Positions 52,141 through 63,118 of a stretch of DNA of 64,000 nt are shown here, piece by piece. A model generated the notes under the pieces. The model did no database searches. It saw only the letters and a list, made by a program, of their open reading frames with translations, and was not told where the DNA came from. This DNA comes from Ecdyonurus torrentis (Eukaryota; Arthropoda; Insecta; Ephemeroptera; Heptageniidae). Position 1 is the stretch's first letter, and each line of letters starts with the position of its first letter. A program made the position numbers and the translations under genes. The DNA is taken from contig OX439127.1 of the NCBI GenBank assembly GCA_949318235.1, forward strand, positions 27,671,613 through 27,735,612, read 5' to 3'.

Positions 52141-52536
52141 TTAACTATGAAATATATTTTTATTATTATTATATTTACAAAAAAAGTTTGTGTATTAAAC
52201 TATATGTTTTACTTTTTATAAAGCCTACACAATATTATTTAAAACAAACATTAAACATACAATTTAACAAAATTAAGATTTATAAAATATCCTTCTTATC
52301 TTTAACACATGAATCTTTGGAATGTACAGTCCTGAATTGATGTACTATAATTTTTATATATTTTGTGTTAACATGATTGTGAGAATATACATTACTATTT
52401 AAATTCAGCAAGTGTTTTGCTCACATAAAAATAGCACTGAACATTGAGGGCAAGATTTTAAACTGTAAAATATATTAACACAATCATGTGTACATAATTA
52501 AACATAATGAGGAAGACCAAAAAGAAAAAAAATACA

Positions 52537-52560
52537 CACATACATACATACATACATACA

Positions 52561-52657
<97 letters not shown>
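52537..52657. repeat. Compound TACA / AT microsatellite
   Basis: About 13 TACA units followed directly by about 34 AT units. Confidence 0.95.
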
Positions 52658-52659
<2 letters not shown>

Positions 52660-52883
52660 CAATAGGGGTAATTTTATTGCAAAATCCTTGCACTCATGCA
52701 AAAGTTACTGATGGTGACGTCATATCACAATTTCCCAAATATAATTAAAATTAAAATCGCACATCAATTCAGAATGATTCCCTCTTTCAGAGAATGGAGT
52801 AAAAATTGTCTTCCTCATTAACTGCTGTGTATTAATATTCTGCAGTCTTCAATATTGCTTATGTATTTTATACATAATGTGTA

Positions 52884-53142
52884 TGTAATCAAAGAAAGGA
52901 TAGGAGAAACCAACAAGCACCTTACCGCAATGAGGTACGTAGCTTGGTGAAAGTCTTGATGGCACAGGTATAGAGCAAATGCTTAGAGTATAGAGCAACA
53001 GAAGAAGAGGGCTGTTGCCCTCGAAACATCTTAGTAAACTTGTTAATATTTGTGTAACCTGTGCCATCAAGACTTTCACCAAGCTATGGAGCTTATCATG
53101 GGAAGGCGCTTGTTGGTTTCTCCTATCCTTTCTTTGATTACA
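52884..53142. mobile_element. Palindromic copy of repeat family B in the EXOC8 3' flank
   Basis: Arms begin TGTAATCAAAGAAAGGATAG and end with its inverse. Paired motifs include ACCAACAAGC, AGCTTGGTGAAAGTCTTGAT and TGGCACAGGT. The axis is at about 53013. It lies 85 bases beyond the EXOC8 stop, so it is probably within the 3' UTR and would fold into a long RNA hairpin. Confidence 0.75.
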
Positions 53143-53226
53143 AATTCAAACCAAGATGGTTTAACCTTTCCTATACATATGCATATACTATGCATTTTAT
53201 ACATAATATTAAGGCTAAGCAACATT

Positions 53227-56160
53227 TTATATGTAGCCCATTGTAGAGTATTTTGCTATTGGTTTGCTAGTATTTCCTAATTTAGGAAATTCTTTGTGAA
53301 GCTTGGCAAGTTGAGGACTGTAATGTCCAAGTGATGCTTTATAATTCTTTTCTGCCAGCGGCAAAAGTTCAGAAATGAAAAAGGAAGCATTGCGTTCTAA
53401 ACACATAGGATCAATGTCAGCTTTACTGAGACAAGTTTCCACATGTCTCAGTTGGTAACGAAGAACTTGTGCCAATGTTTCTCCAACCGTATGCTCCAAC
53501 TCAGGAATAGCCAGACTTAAGCAATTATCCAGTAGATTCATGTATAATTTGGTGAAGGCCACAGTGTTAGGAGTTAAATGTGCCCAGCTGTCACCTAAAG
53601 TCAAAGTAATTAAAGTTATCTTCATGCATTCATTTTTCATGTTACTTCACTAAAATATTGTCTACTTTTTTCCTCTCTCGTATTCAGAATTACAAAAATA
53701 TATGTTGTTTAGCAAGTCAAATTTTATTGACTAATGATAAATTTCTCAGTATATGACAAGAGACCATTTCTGAAAAGTCAATAAATATTACAAACATGTC
53801 ATTTGAATTGCAAAATTAATTTCATCCTCCAAAGCATCAGTTTATTTTAAAAATCAGTCAACATTAGACTTATAATCTCCCTTCCCCTTAAAAAAATATT
53901 AATTAAGGTAACCAACTTATCAGGAACTGATCTTATAAAACTTGAGAGAATAAAAAGTTAACTGTATCATTTATTCTCTTTGATGTAACACCAACAATAA
54001 AACAATTGCCTACAAACCTGACATATAAGCTTTAATGTTAACAAAGCCCAAATCCAACATTTCTTGCATGAACTTCTTTTGTCCTTGCTTGTTTTGCAAA
54101 TTTGTTTGTCTCCAAGCATCATCCTGAGCTCTCAATTTGACAGAATCTACTAGCTTCTCACGTGCATCTTGTAATGCACGTACTAGGGGAGCACGCAAGA
54201 GACCATCCAACTGGTAACGAATGTCGAGTCCCAACTCACATAGCTGTAATAAATCAAATAGTTGTTAGAAATTTATGTTTGATAATAATTACCTATATTT
54301 TGATCATCTCTCTCCATGAGTACCTCGTCACTTTGTTTTCTGACAGCAGTAACACATCCTGCCAGAGATGTGACTGAAGATTGTGGGATGAAAACATGCT
54401 TGTTGAGATGAGTTATGAATAGCTGCAACTCCACTCCAACCCAAACAACAAAAGCTGGAATCAAAGATAATTGTGATAATTTTAACAAGTTTTAGTTTAT
54501 AAAAAAATGTATAATTTTTAATTTTTAATCTTTTTAATATCTATCATCACTAAACTCTTTCAAAGTCGACAAGTTTTAGTTTAACAAGTTTAGTTTTTAA
54601 ATGTGCATGCAAATAAAAAAGAAAAGGGAAAAAGAAAAAAAAAAGTAACAAAACTTAGTAGTTTTACAAGCTACAATTCATACATTAATAATTAATCAAT
54701 ATCAATACAGTGATACAATATTAAGAAAGAGAAACCATTGCGGTTAAGTATAGCGAACTTAAAAGAAAAGGATTGAGGAAATTAGCAAGAGCCATACCAT
54801 AGTGAAGAGTCGCATAGTTTGGTGAAAATCTTGCTAGCACAGATTGTAAACATGTATTGGATAGCTTTCAGCACTAAATACCAAGAGAAGTACAATATGT
54901 GTGTGCATTTATAGTGTCTGTGTGTATATACATAATTTCTCTCTTGAATCTGTAAGTACCAATGGATGCACATGTAAATACACTGTTACGCTTGGAACTT
55001 CATACCAAATACTATACAATATGTTTATTTTCTTTTTACACACAAGATTTTTACCAAACTATGGAACTCTCTTCACTATGGTATGGCCTTTGCTGGTTTC
55101 CTCTGTTTTTATTTTACATACATAATTATTAGTACACTGAATTGTTTTACTGATTGCTCAGTTTCTCTCCACGTCTCTATAGACTAATGAAGGCAAAACA
55201 TACTCAGTTTCTCTTGGAGTTTAGGGCCGAAAGCTATTAAACTATGTTAGTTTTCATCTCTGTGCTAGCAAGATTTTCACCAAGTGGGTCTCTTTTCACT
55301 ATGGTAAGGCCCGATTAAGGCCTATGGTAAGGCTGGTTTTCTCCCATCTCTTTCTTTTAAATTTATTATCCCTAACCTCAATGTTTTATTTTCCTTCATA
55401 TCTCTATTACTAAATAGGTCATTTGAACTGACATAAATTGCAACAGTGTATTAACTGACCTGATGTACAGCTGGGTGAATTTGGAAACGACTTGAGAAAT
55501 TCTCTTGCAATATCCATTAAATTATTGAAGAATATTTTCCCAAGCTGAGTGATGTATGTGACTGATATGCCATCACGTTTAGTTCTCTTTAACTGAGTCT
55601 TTAAAATTGAACTACTTAGTTTCAAAAATAGTTCACAAGCCTGAAAAAGTTTTATTTAAAAAGCAATTGTTAAAATATAAAAGGACATATAAATATAAAC
55701 TAGCCCAACTTTTAAAGTACAATTTGATGTTTAAAATACAAATAATATTAATGACAAATTGTATAATAGACACATACCATATACATACATACATACATAC
55801 ATTTCATGACTCTATATTTCCTTTCGGAGTAAGCCAACAACATAAGCCTGACCCAGTGATAGACCTCCACAACTTTCTATCCTGACATATTTCTCTTGCT
55901 TCCTTCAGATTCATATCTTGTTTCACACACTTTCTTTTGCATCTCATACTACATACATTCTTATTTTTCAAAAATCTTCCAACCACTTCAGACCATGATG
56001 TTTCAGGCCTGCCTCTATCTCTCCTTCCATCCACTCTGCTATGGAATACCTGTTTTGCAATTCTTCCATCACCCATTCTCTCAACATAGTACATAATTAA
56101 TAATAAAATGAAAGTTTGATTTCAACAACTTCTATTTGTTTCACTTAATATTTTTGAGTC

Positions 56161-56191
<31 letters not shown>

Positions 56192-59100
56192 AAAAGTTAT
56201 AAAATCTGATTTATTGTTTGATTTTTTTTATCCTGTCTATACCTGTGTAGCACAGCCAAGAAGATTAAGAAGGCGAACTGCACGCCTTGCAGCACGAAGT
56301 CCACCTTGTAGAGATCTGTCTGGCGATACTTGTAGCTCACGCATCATTACTTCGGTCAGACTACGAATTCGAGAATCTACTTTCCTCCTGTAATGAGTTG
56401 AAATGTCATTTATTATACCCAGGGTCGGACTGGCAATCAAGGGGCCTCGTCCGCAAAAGGGGTGTAACACCCTCTTTAGGGGCCACAAAGGGGGCGTAAC
56501 ACCCTAGTTACGCCCCTTTTTGGGCCTTAGGGGCCTCCAAATAGGGGGGGCCATGTCCGCAATTGCGGACTTGCTCTTATGGCCAGTCCGAGCCTGATTA
56601 TACCTTACACAATAGACACCTGCCATTGATAGCCCCCTGTGCTTGGAAAACTACCATATCCTTCACTAAGTTATCTTACACTCTCAAATTAACAATAACC
56701 CTCATTAAAAAGAATACATCTAATGACATCATTGGTACATTAGTGTGTCATTTTCATTTACAAGTATGATATCTTCAATATGTTTATGTGATATTTACTG
56801 TATTCATGCTTGGTTTAAATGTGTGTAAGAAGAGAATTACAAAGTAAAAACTTACTGAATATCTACAAGCTTTGAGCTTGGAGGCAGCTGATGCCATGCA
56901 TCTTGACATCTCACAATTAAAGCATAAGCATCTTCAAAATGGCGCTGTGCAATGAACACATCTAGATCATCTGGAGCCTCACTTAGCCACTCAGGAATGA
57001 GAGATTCTGCTGTTGGCTCTTCAGGCACTTCATCAAATGCTAAAAATATGGTATGATCAGAAATTACTTAGTAATACAGAGCATTAGATTTTGTTCTGTA
57101 AAATCAACACTGGCTTAAAAAAAAAAAAAAAAAAAAATGATAATAGCTTATTTTTTTAGCAGCTCAATTTTAAAAGCACAATGATTGGTTGTAACAACTT
57201 GTTACAAGTATGTTAAAAATTGAGAATTTCTCAGCTATATTATAAAAGTCTTTCTATCGTACAATATCAAAACATCTTACGATTGGTAGATTCCGTGGAG
57301 TCTCCTCTTGAGCAAATTGAAGGCGGACGCTCAGAAGAAGATTCTTTTTTCTGTTGCTTTTGAGGCAAGTTACTCTTTTTTGCTTTATCAAAGGCTTCCA
57401 ACCAGTCTTTCTAAATATATATATAATAATAAACATATAACATCAGTTAAGGCAAAATCAACTTTGCTATACTTGATTAATAAAGATTTGATAGAAAAAA
57501 AAACATCATCTAATTTTTACTGTATTTTTAGATAATAATATATGTATCTATCAAAATTATGTACCGGGACACCAGCACAAACATATAAAAAATAAAAATA
57601 ACTTGCCTTGCTTTGATTTGATGAGCACTGAAATAGTCGTGTGTCTGGAAATGCTAGAAATTTGAAGGCATACTTAACGCTTCCCAAATCTCTAACATTG
57701 ACCACAGCTAAACTTTCTAGTTGATATTGGACTTGGAATTTATAACGTACTGGACCACGTCTGGGGGAAAAAGTTCAATGGTTAGAAAAATGTACAACTA
57801 TCACATATAAATAAAATATTTAAACATGTACCTATTTGGAATCCAAGATGCAAGAACTAAGCTGTCACTCAGTAAATATCCATGTACTCTTTGCAGTGCT
57901 GTATTCTCGTTGATATCCAATTCCAGCAAATCACCATCATGTAAAAGTGCACGACCTGGTACCTCCAACAGAGACTGAAACAAGCAAAGTATCAATATTT
58001 TATAGACAACTAATGACATAAATTTTGCAATGCTAAAAAATTCACTCTGTTATCATTTATCAATCAAAAATTCAACTACTGTATTGCAGTACACTACTAT
58101 TGTAGTGTATTGTGTATTGCACTATAGTGCACTGTAGTGTATTGCACTACTGTATTGTAGTTTACTGTACTACAGTAAACTCACGAATTTGTGAAATCAC
58201 TTCGGACCCAGAAAATGGTTATTTTACAAATTTGAGAGGTTTAACATTGCTATGCTTATATTTAAGTCTGCTGCAGAGCCAACTTTTCTTTTCACAACGT
58301 CGAGAAACTCACAGAATTGAACTTTACAAAATCGAGAGTTTCCTGTATTTGCTTTTAGAACAACTATGTATATTAGCAACTAACAAATTAACTCATCATA
58401 GATAATTCATAGTTTTTCTTCAAGTCTATATGGATCAAAGAAGGCTCGCACACATACTTGGAGTTTAATGCGTAAAGCTATTCAATATGAGTTAGTTTTT
58501 TATCCCTGTGCTAGCAAGATTTTCACCAAAATATGGGACTCTCTTTATTATGGCAAGGCCCTTGCTGCTTTCCACTATCCTTTTATATTACAGTAATCTT
58601 TTGATTTTGTGAAGTTCAATTCTGTGAATTTCTCGATTTTGTGAAATACTCAGTTGGGTCTACAGCAGACTTCACTATAAGCATCGCAATGTTAAAGCTC
58701 TTGATTTTGTGAAATGGCCAGTTTCTGGGTCCCTTGTGATTTCACAAAATCGAGAGTTTACTGGATTAACAAATTAAAATATAAATTAATCTTTCAATTT
58801 CTACTAAATTTATCATTTTGGAGCAAAAGAAAAATACTGGTATTCAAATAACATTTAAATCTGACCGAAGCATTAATCTCTCCAAATGGTATATATATGG
58901 GGAAACTTAAACACAAGTGGTCAGATTTATTCAGGACCAGTGTACAGGCACTGCTACCTAAAGTATTATTTTATTATCCTAAATACTATGCATTTCATTT
59001 GGATAACTAAATTAATTAGTCTCCATGTTAATACACTGTTTGCAAAAAATACAATTGAATAATTTTATATCTCATTGTATACATTTTAAATCAGTGCAGT

Positions 59101-59495
59101 ATATGTGATCTGGCATTTAATGTTGAAAGAAATTTCCTCTTTTCCTAACTCCAAACCAACTTACCACACAACCTTCAACCTTTTCTATAATGGAAGCCAA
59201 TTTTCTCCTTTGCTCATCCTCTGTATTTTCTGTTTCTTTAGGACGTAGATCTATATCAATGATAGGGAGACGATTCCCCAGTAGCGATGTTTCTGACAAT
59301 GATGACAAGAGGGACCTTTGTTCTGAGAGCATATGGGACAGTTGATACATTTCACTCTCAAGATCTGCAGCCAGTTAAGGGGAAAAAATCTGTATGTGTC
59401 ATAACTCTCCTACTTAAAGGAGATTTAAAAAATATTTTAAATTTGAGCACAGATCTTATAGCCATGCTTTAACAGTGTTGTAAACTAAATAGTGT

Positions 59496-59526
<31 letters not shown>

Positions 59527-59738
59527 GGACTTAAGTTAAAAATTATTTATTAAACAAATACATTATACAGAATATTAAAATTCATAGTCTTATAATTTCC
59601 CAGCTTCAGAGAGCATATAGCTCGTGCCAAAGCAAAAACATTATTAAGAATATAAGAAAAAGAAATATAAAATACAAATTATCTATTAGTTCTCAAAACA
59701 TGTTCTTATCAATAAAAAAAAACATATCTAAAATTCTG

Positions 59739-59769
<31 letters not shown>

Positions 59770-61932
59770 ATCCAAAGGGTACATCAAAATATTGCTAAAT
59801 TACTTATTGTGACTGCATATTTGAAATATAATTATTTAACCAGGTAACTTAAAGCCATTGACAAAATGCATAAATATGTTCTTTTAAATGATCAAACCCA
59901 AAATGGGATCTAAAAAACGACACTTTTTACCAGAATGTATGCCCCCCCCCCCCCCCCCCGAGAATGTGAAAAGTATGTAAATTGCTTGAATATTTCTGTT
60001 TAAAACATCAGAAACAGGCAAAAATTAGCAGTGGCTGGCTCCGGAACTGGTTCTTAAGAAACGCTCCTGAGAAACGGTTTTTAAGGGACCGTGTAAGTTG
60101 AAACAGTCTCCGTAAGATTAGCATGCAAAAGAGACTTTTAGTATTTACGTTCTCTCTCTCTGAATATGATGTAATTATGACTGAAATTTATTATGCTGTA
60201 ATCAGCATAAAATTTCGCTTTGAGGCCTGTTGATAAAATTTTTATATTATCAATAGAAGTTTTTATAATTAATTTCAAAGTTTTATAATTTTTTTAGTGA
60301 AGTTGTCTATTTATTTTAGTGGTAACATTTACTGTCGTCAATAAGTCTGCGTACTGTATATATAATACAATAGCGCTGCTGCACCTTTGTAAGTCAAAAA
60401 GTGCAGTAAAAAGTAAGTGAACAAAGAGCAGTAGGGGATTACCTGCTACCTGACAACACGGGACCCAATTATCTTATGCGTCAATTATTTTGATAACTAG
60501 TGAAGTAATTTTTACAGTGAATCAAATTTATTTTAGATGTTAGATTTATTAAAAATCATGCATATTTCTTTTTTGATCGAAGTTATAGCTTCATATTAAA
60601 GTAATATATTCAAATAAAAAATATTACATACTACTCATATTTTTTAAATCACGGTAGTTCAAAATACCGCTAGAACTTCGATCAAAAAAAAAAAAAGAAA
60701 TATGCATGATTTTTAATAAAACTAACATCAAAAATAAATTTGATTTACTGTGAAAATTACTTCTCGAGTTATCAAAATCATTGACGCGTAAGATAATTGG
60801 GTCGTGTTGTCAGGTAGCATTAATCCCTTTTATCGTAAAACTGCTCTTTTTTCACTTACTTTTTACTGCACCTTTACTATACCTATACCTGATATACCTG
60901 AAAATAAATCAAAGTACCAACTTATAAAAATTCTTACTACAGCTATTAATTTTCATTTGCTTATTTGAAAAATTAATATCTTTTTTCCTACATATCTTAG
61001 AAAAAATTTGTTTGCGCCGCTCAAAGCGGAATTTCATTTACAATTTAATGCTAAAATTTCAAGTTTGTAGCTAAAAAATTGACAATTTGATGGTTTAAAT
61101 ACTATTTCCTATGCTATGTTTATGGGGCTTACCAACATATACGGCCCCTTAAGAACCGTTTGCACTATTTTGCAAAACTTGTGATGAAGGGCAGAAACCT
61201 TCATATTCTACTAACTTTTGAGTGATATATAATATGCATATCAAAGAAAAAATATGTCGTGAAAGAGTGTGGGAAGGGGGGGGGGGGGGGGGGAGAGCAC
61301 TACTACACAATTTTTTTTTATCATACATATCACTCAAAATAAAATAAGTGTATAAAATCATGGTAGTTATTATTATTTTTTAATTAGGCCTACATACAAG
61401 ACAAAATAAATATTGCGAAGGGGTCTGTTGGCTGTGGCGCTGCATAAATATTGCAAGAAGGATTCAGAATTAGGATATTAAATATTTTGAGTGATGTGCA
61501 TGATGGTTGAGGTACAAATTAGAACCAGAACTAGTTCTTAAGAACCGCCTGTCCAGGAACTACAGTTCTTAAAAAATTAGAGGTGGTTCCGGTCTTTGAA
61601 AATTAGTATAAAAATTATGTGCGGGTTGCATAAATTGAAATTTTCTGATCACTGCTACAGCACTACTGTTTACTGTTTGGGTTTTGAGTCCAACTAATGT
61701 TATTTATGTAAGTCCTATCAAGTGTGATTTGTGATAGAAATGCTTGTTTGTTTTTTTTTTTGTTTTTTTTTTTTCTATGCCTTTAAGTTAGAATAGGCAT
61801 CCTGCCTACAAGGTTTGTCAGAATTCTGTATGTATCCTCTGTCTGTCTTGTATTATTATTATGTACTTTTTTGAGGTAAATTATTTCAAAAGAATTTTAA
61901 TAACTATTTTTTGTACATCAAAGTACTGCACG

Positions 61933-61966
<34 letters not shown>

Positions 61967-62696
61967 TGCACAACTATAGACTGAATTGCAACGCTAAAAT
62001 TGCAAGTTATTCATTTCATTTCGGTACATATTTTATGCTCTAAGCATGTATGTAATTCATTAGTTTCATTATGTATACATAGTATAGCTCAAGCTCAGGT
62101 GACTTTTACTAACGTTTTACAGTACTTCAAGTAATAAATACATGGTACTGTATTTAAATCGGGCAATACACAGCAAATTTTATGTAATGGTTTATATAGT
62201 GACTGTCTGTGTCTGTACACACTGTATGTATGTATTGTATGTATGCATGATGAGCATGACATATTATACATACATATTATGACATATAATACATACATAC
62301 ACTTCAGTTAACGCCCCCTTGCAAAATGTCAGTCCTCTAAAACTTGCATAATTTGTTGATGCACTCGAAAAGGATACGAGATATTTCTTTAGCTGTTTCA
62401 ATAAACTGCATGTAGTTTTGGTACACATTTCTTTTAAGCTGAGCATTTGTTTCTTCTGACAAAGCTTGAATTTTCTGTCGCTGTTGAAGGAGTTCTAATC
62501 CGCCCACACAGCGCTGTGACAGCTCTTTCACATCTACACAAACCATTTTATTATAAAATTATGAGACTTACAGATAATTGAAGGCTAAATATGCATATTA
62601 ATTGAAAAAGAAAATATATAGTTACCATAATTACTTACATTTTTCTGGATTAAAATCCGGAGCACCGATCTTTTTTCCAGTTGAGTCAGCCATCAT
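53227..62696 (-). CDS. EXOC8: EXOC8 (Exo84), exocyst subunit, complete
   Basis: Subunit of the octameric exocyst, which tethers secretory vesicles at the plasma membrane; its PH region binds Ral GTPases. Twelve exons (minus strand): 62639-62696, 62378-62533, 59165-59364, 57832-57974, 57607-57760, 57281-57410, 56856-57039, 56243-56387, 55460-55640, 54324-54454, 54018-54243 and 53227-53594. They join in frame to 691 aa (human about 725). N-terminal coiled-coil core: LKRNVYQNYMQFIETAKEIS then HLESEMYQLSHML. PH domain at about residues 139-250: VHGYLLSDSLVLASWIPNRR, LAVVNVRD, closing helix KDWLEAFDKA. TNPF linker at 280, then the Exo84 C-terminal helical region with SPDRSLQGGLRAARRAV, ACELFLKL and SAFVVW. 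A second ATG follows the first; 62693 is an equally good start. Intron 5 is GC-AG. Confidence 0.96.
54764..55122. mobile_element. Repeat family B, palindromic copy in EXOC8 intron 9
   Basis: Left arm 54764-54843 (GCCATACCATAGTGAAGAGT, then TAGTTTGGTGAAAATCTTGC) mirrors 55046-55122. The middle (AAATACCAAGAGAAGT, TAATTTCTCTCTTGAATCTG) is related to 46620-46745 and 55155-55240. Confidence 0.7.
55150..55350. mobile_element. Repeat family B, single-arm copy
   Basis: Carries CTCTGTGCTAGCAAGATTTT, CACCAAGTGGG, then CACTATGGTAAGGCC and TGGTTTTCTCCCATCTC. Same order as 58412-58590 and half of 52884-53142. Confidence 0.65.
55797..56096 (-). pseudogene. LINE (non-LTR retrotransposon) reverse-transcriptase C-terminal fragment
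   Basis: An open frame in EXOC8 intron 8 reads VERMGDGRIAKQVFHSRVDG, then RRDRGRPETSWSEVV and, near the end, DMNLKEAREICQDRKLWRSI. This is the well-known tail that follows the reverse-transcriptase domain in jockey/RTE-like elements (VERM, then GRRxRGRPxxxW, then EARExxxDRxxWR). It lacks the polymerase core, so it is a 5'-truncated copy on the minus strand, like the host gene. Confidence 0.82.
56420..56596. mobile_element. 177-base hAT MITE in EXOC8 intron 7
   Basis: Ends CAGGGTCGGACTGGCAATC and ATGGCCAGTCCGAGCCTG. Perfect 8-base target duplication ATTATACC at 56412-56419 and 56597-56604. GC-rich interior with paired GGGGCC/GGCCTT blocks and repeated GTAACACCCT. It starts 32 bases from the exon 8 acceptor at 56387. 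Confidence 0.92.
58171..58347 (+). mobile_element. Tigger-like MITE, left copy, EXOC8 intron 3
   Basis: About 177 bases bounded by TA. Ends TACAGTAAACTC and GAGTTTCCTGTA. Interior ATTTGTGAAAT and GTTTAACATTGCTATGCTTA. Pogo/Tigger elements insert at TA and begin CAGT; the assignment is by analogy. Confidence 0.7.
58412..58590. mobile_element. Repeat family B copy in EXOC8 intron 3
   Basis: TATCCCTGTGCTAGCAAGAT, TTTCACCAAAATATGGGACT, then TTATTATGGCAAGGCCCTTG and TTCCACTATCCTTTTA. It fills the gap between the two Tigger-like MITEs, ending at the TA of the right copy. Confidence 0.7.
58589..58765 (-). mobile_element. Tigger-like MITE, right copy, inverted
   Basis: Inverse of the 58171 copy: the reverse strand reads CAGTAAACTCTCGATTTTGT, then GGGACCCAGAAACTGGCC and CTTTAACATTGCGATGCTTA. 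About 177 bases. Confidence 0.7.
59365..62377. other. 3-kb EXOC8 intron 2 with repeats
   Basis: Poly-T at 59499-59526, poly-C (18) at 59942-59959, poly-G (18) at 61276-61293 and poly-A at 61934-61964. The family A palindrome 60401-60871 sits inside a larger decayed element: AACGGTTTTTAAGGGACCGT at about 60074 faces its inverse, GGCCCCTTAAGAACCGTTT, at about 61143. Related GGTTCTTAAGAACCG motifs recur at 61530-61575. No exon seen. Confidence 0.65.
60401..60871. mobile_element. 471-base palindromic transposon, family A copy 2
   Basis: Ends GTGCAGTAAAAAGTAAGTG and its inverse. Inner paired motifs GACAACACG, CCCAATTATCTTA and TTTTTAATAAA..CATGCATATTTC match 45110-45470. Candidate flanking direct repeat CTGCACCTTT at 60379-60388 and 60866-60875, which overlaps the right end, so the exact termini are uncertain. 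Confidence 0.8.
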
Positions 62697-63118
62697 GAAA
62701 TTAAGGTTCAATGCACAATCATGGTAAAAATGAACATGAATGACGCAAACTTTGCTTTCATTTTGCCTGTATAATTTATGTTTGAAGAAGTAATGTTTGA
62801 ATCATTAATAAATTTAAACACAATACTGAATCAATGTTTTTATAATTACGACATTTTAAAGCAAAGGTAACATTAGGTAATCAGTTTCATTTTGTCTACA
62901 GCTGTACAAATCAGCTGGATGTGTTTTTCGGACTTCAACTGCCGCTCATGGCCTTGTTTTTCTTCTTCGCTCAAAAAATCGACGCACTCATTGAACATTG
63001 AACACAAACAGATATTAAAAGAACCGGCATAGAAAAAGAATGAAAAATAGTGCAAAGCATTAGTTATAACTTCATAGTTAATTTGTGATACTAGACAGTA
63101 AAACCTGCAGCATCTACA
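62697..63118. promoter_or_regulatory. Shared 5' region between EXOC8 and SUPV3L1
   Basis: The two start codons face away from each other with 422 bases between them, so the core promoters of both genes must overlap or abut here unless distant 5' UTR exons exist. It is AT-rich with no obvious TATA pair. A minus-strand open frame occupies 62873-63055. Confidence 0.55.
62873..63055 (-). CDS. Unrecognised small open reading frame in the shared promoter region
   Basis: 60 codons, or 41 from an inner Met: MFNECVDFLSEEEKQGHERQ, then LKSEKHIQLICTAVDKMKLIT. The inner part is charged and helical in composition, unlike the low-complexity frames nearby, and could be an upstream ORF in the EXOC8 leader or a terminal exon of another gene. 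No family was recognised, and the position between two divergent promoters argues for caution. Confidence 0.2.
   Translation of the reverse strand: MHYFSFFFYAGSFNICLCSMFNECVDFLSEEEKQGHERQLKSEKHIQLICTAVDKMKLIT

Larger units (their letters stand above)
42605..53226. other. Convergent intergenic region between SPAG7 and EXOC8
   Basis: 10.6 kb without a recognised exon. It holds the hAT remnants at 43657-43715 and 47907-48358, the palindromic element 44809-45757, MITEs at 46091-46216 and 47025-47129, the TCACGTGA-type tandem/inverted repeat 49638-49850, a LINE scrap at 51725-52140, and the compound microsatellite 52537-52657. A 79-base hairpin (43553-43631, CATACTCTTTCAT and its inverse) lies just before the short hAT remnant. 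Confidence 0.65.
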
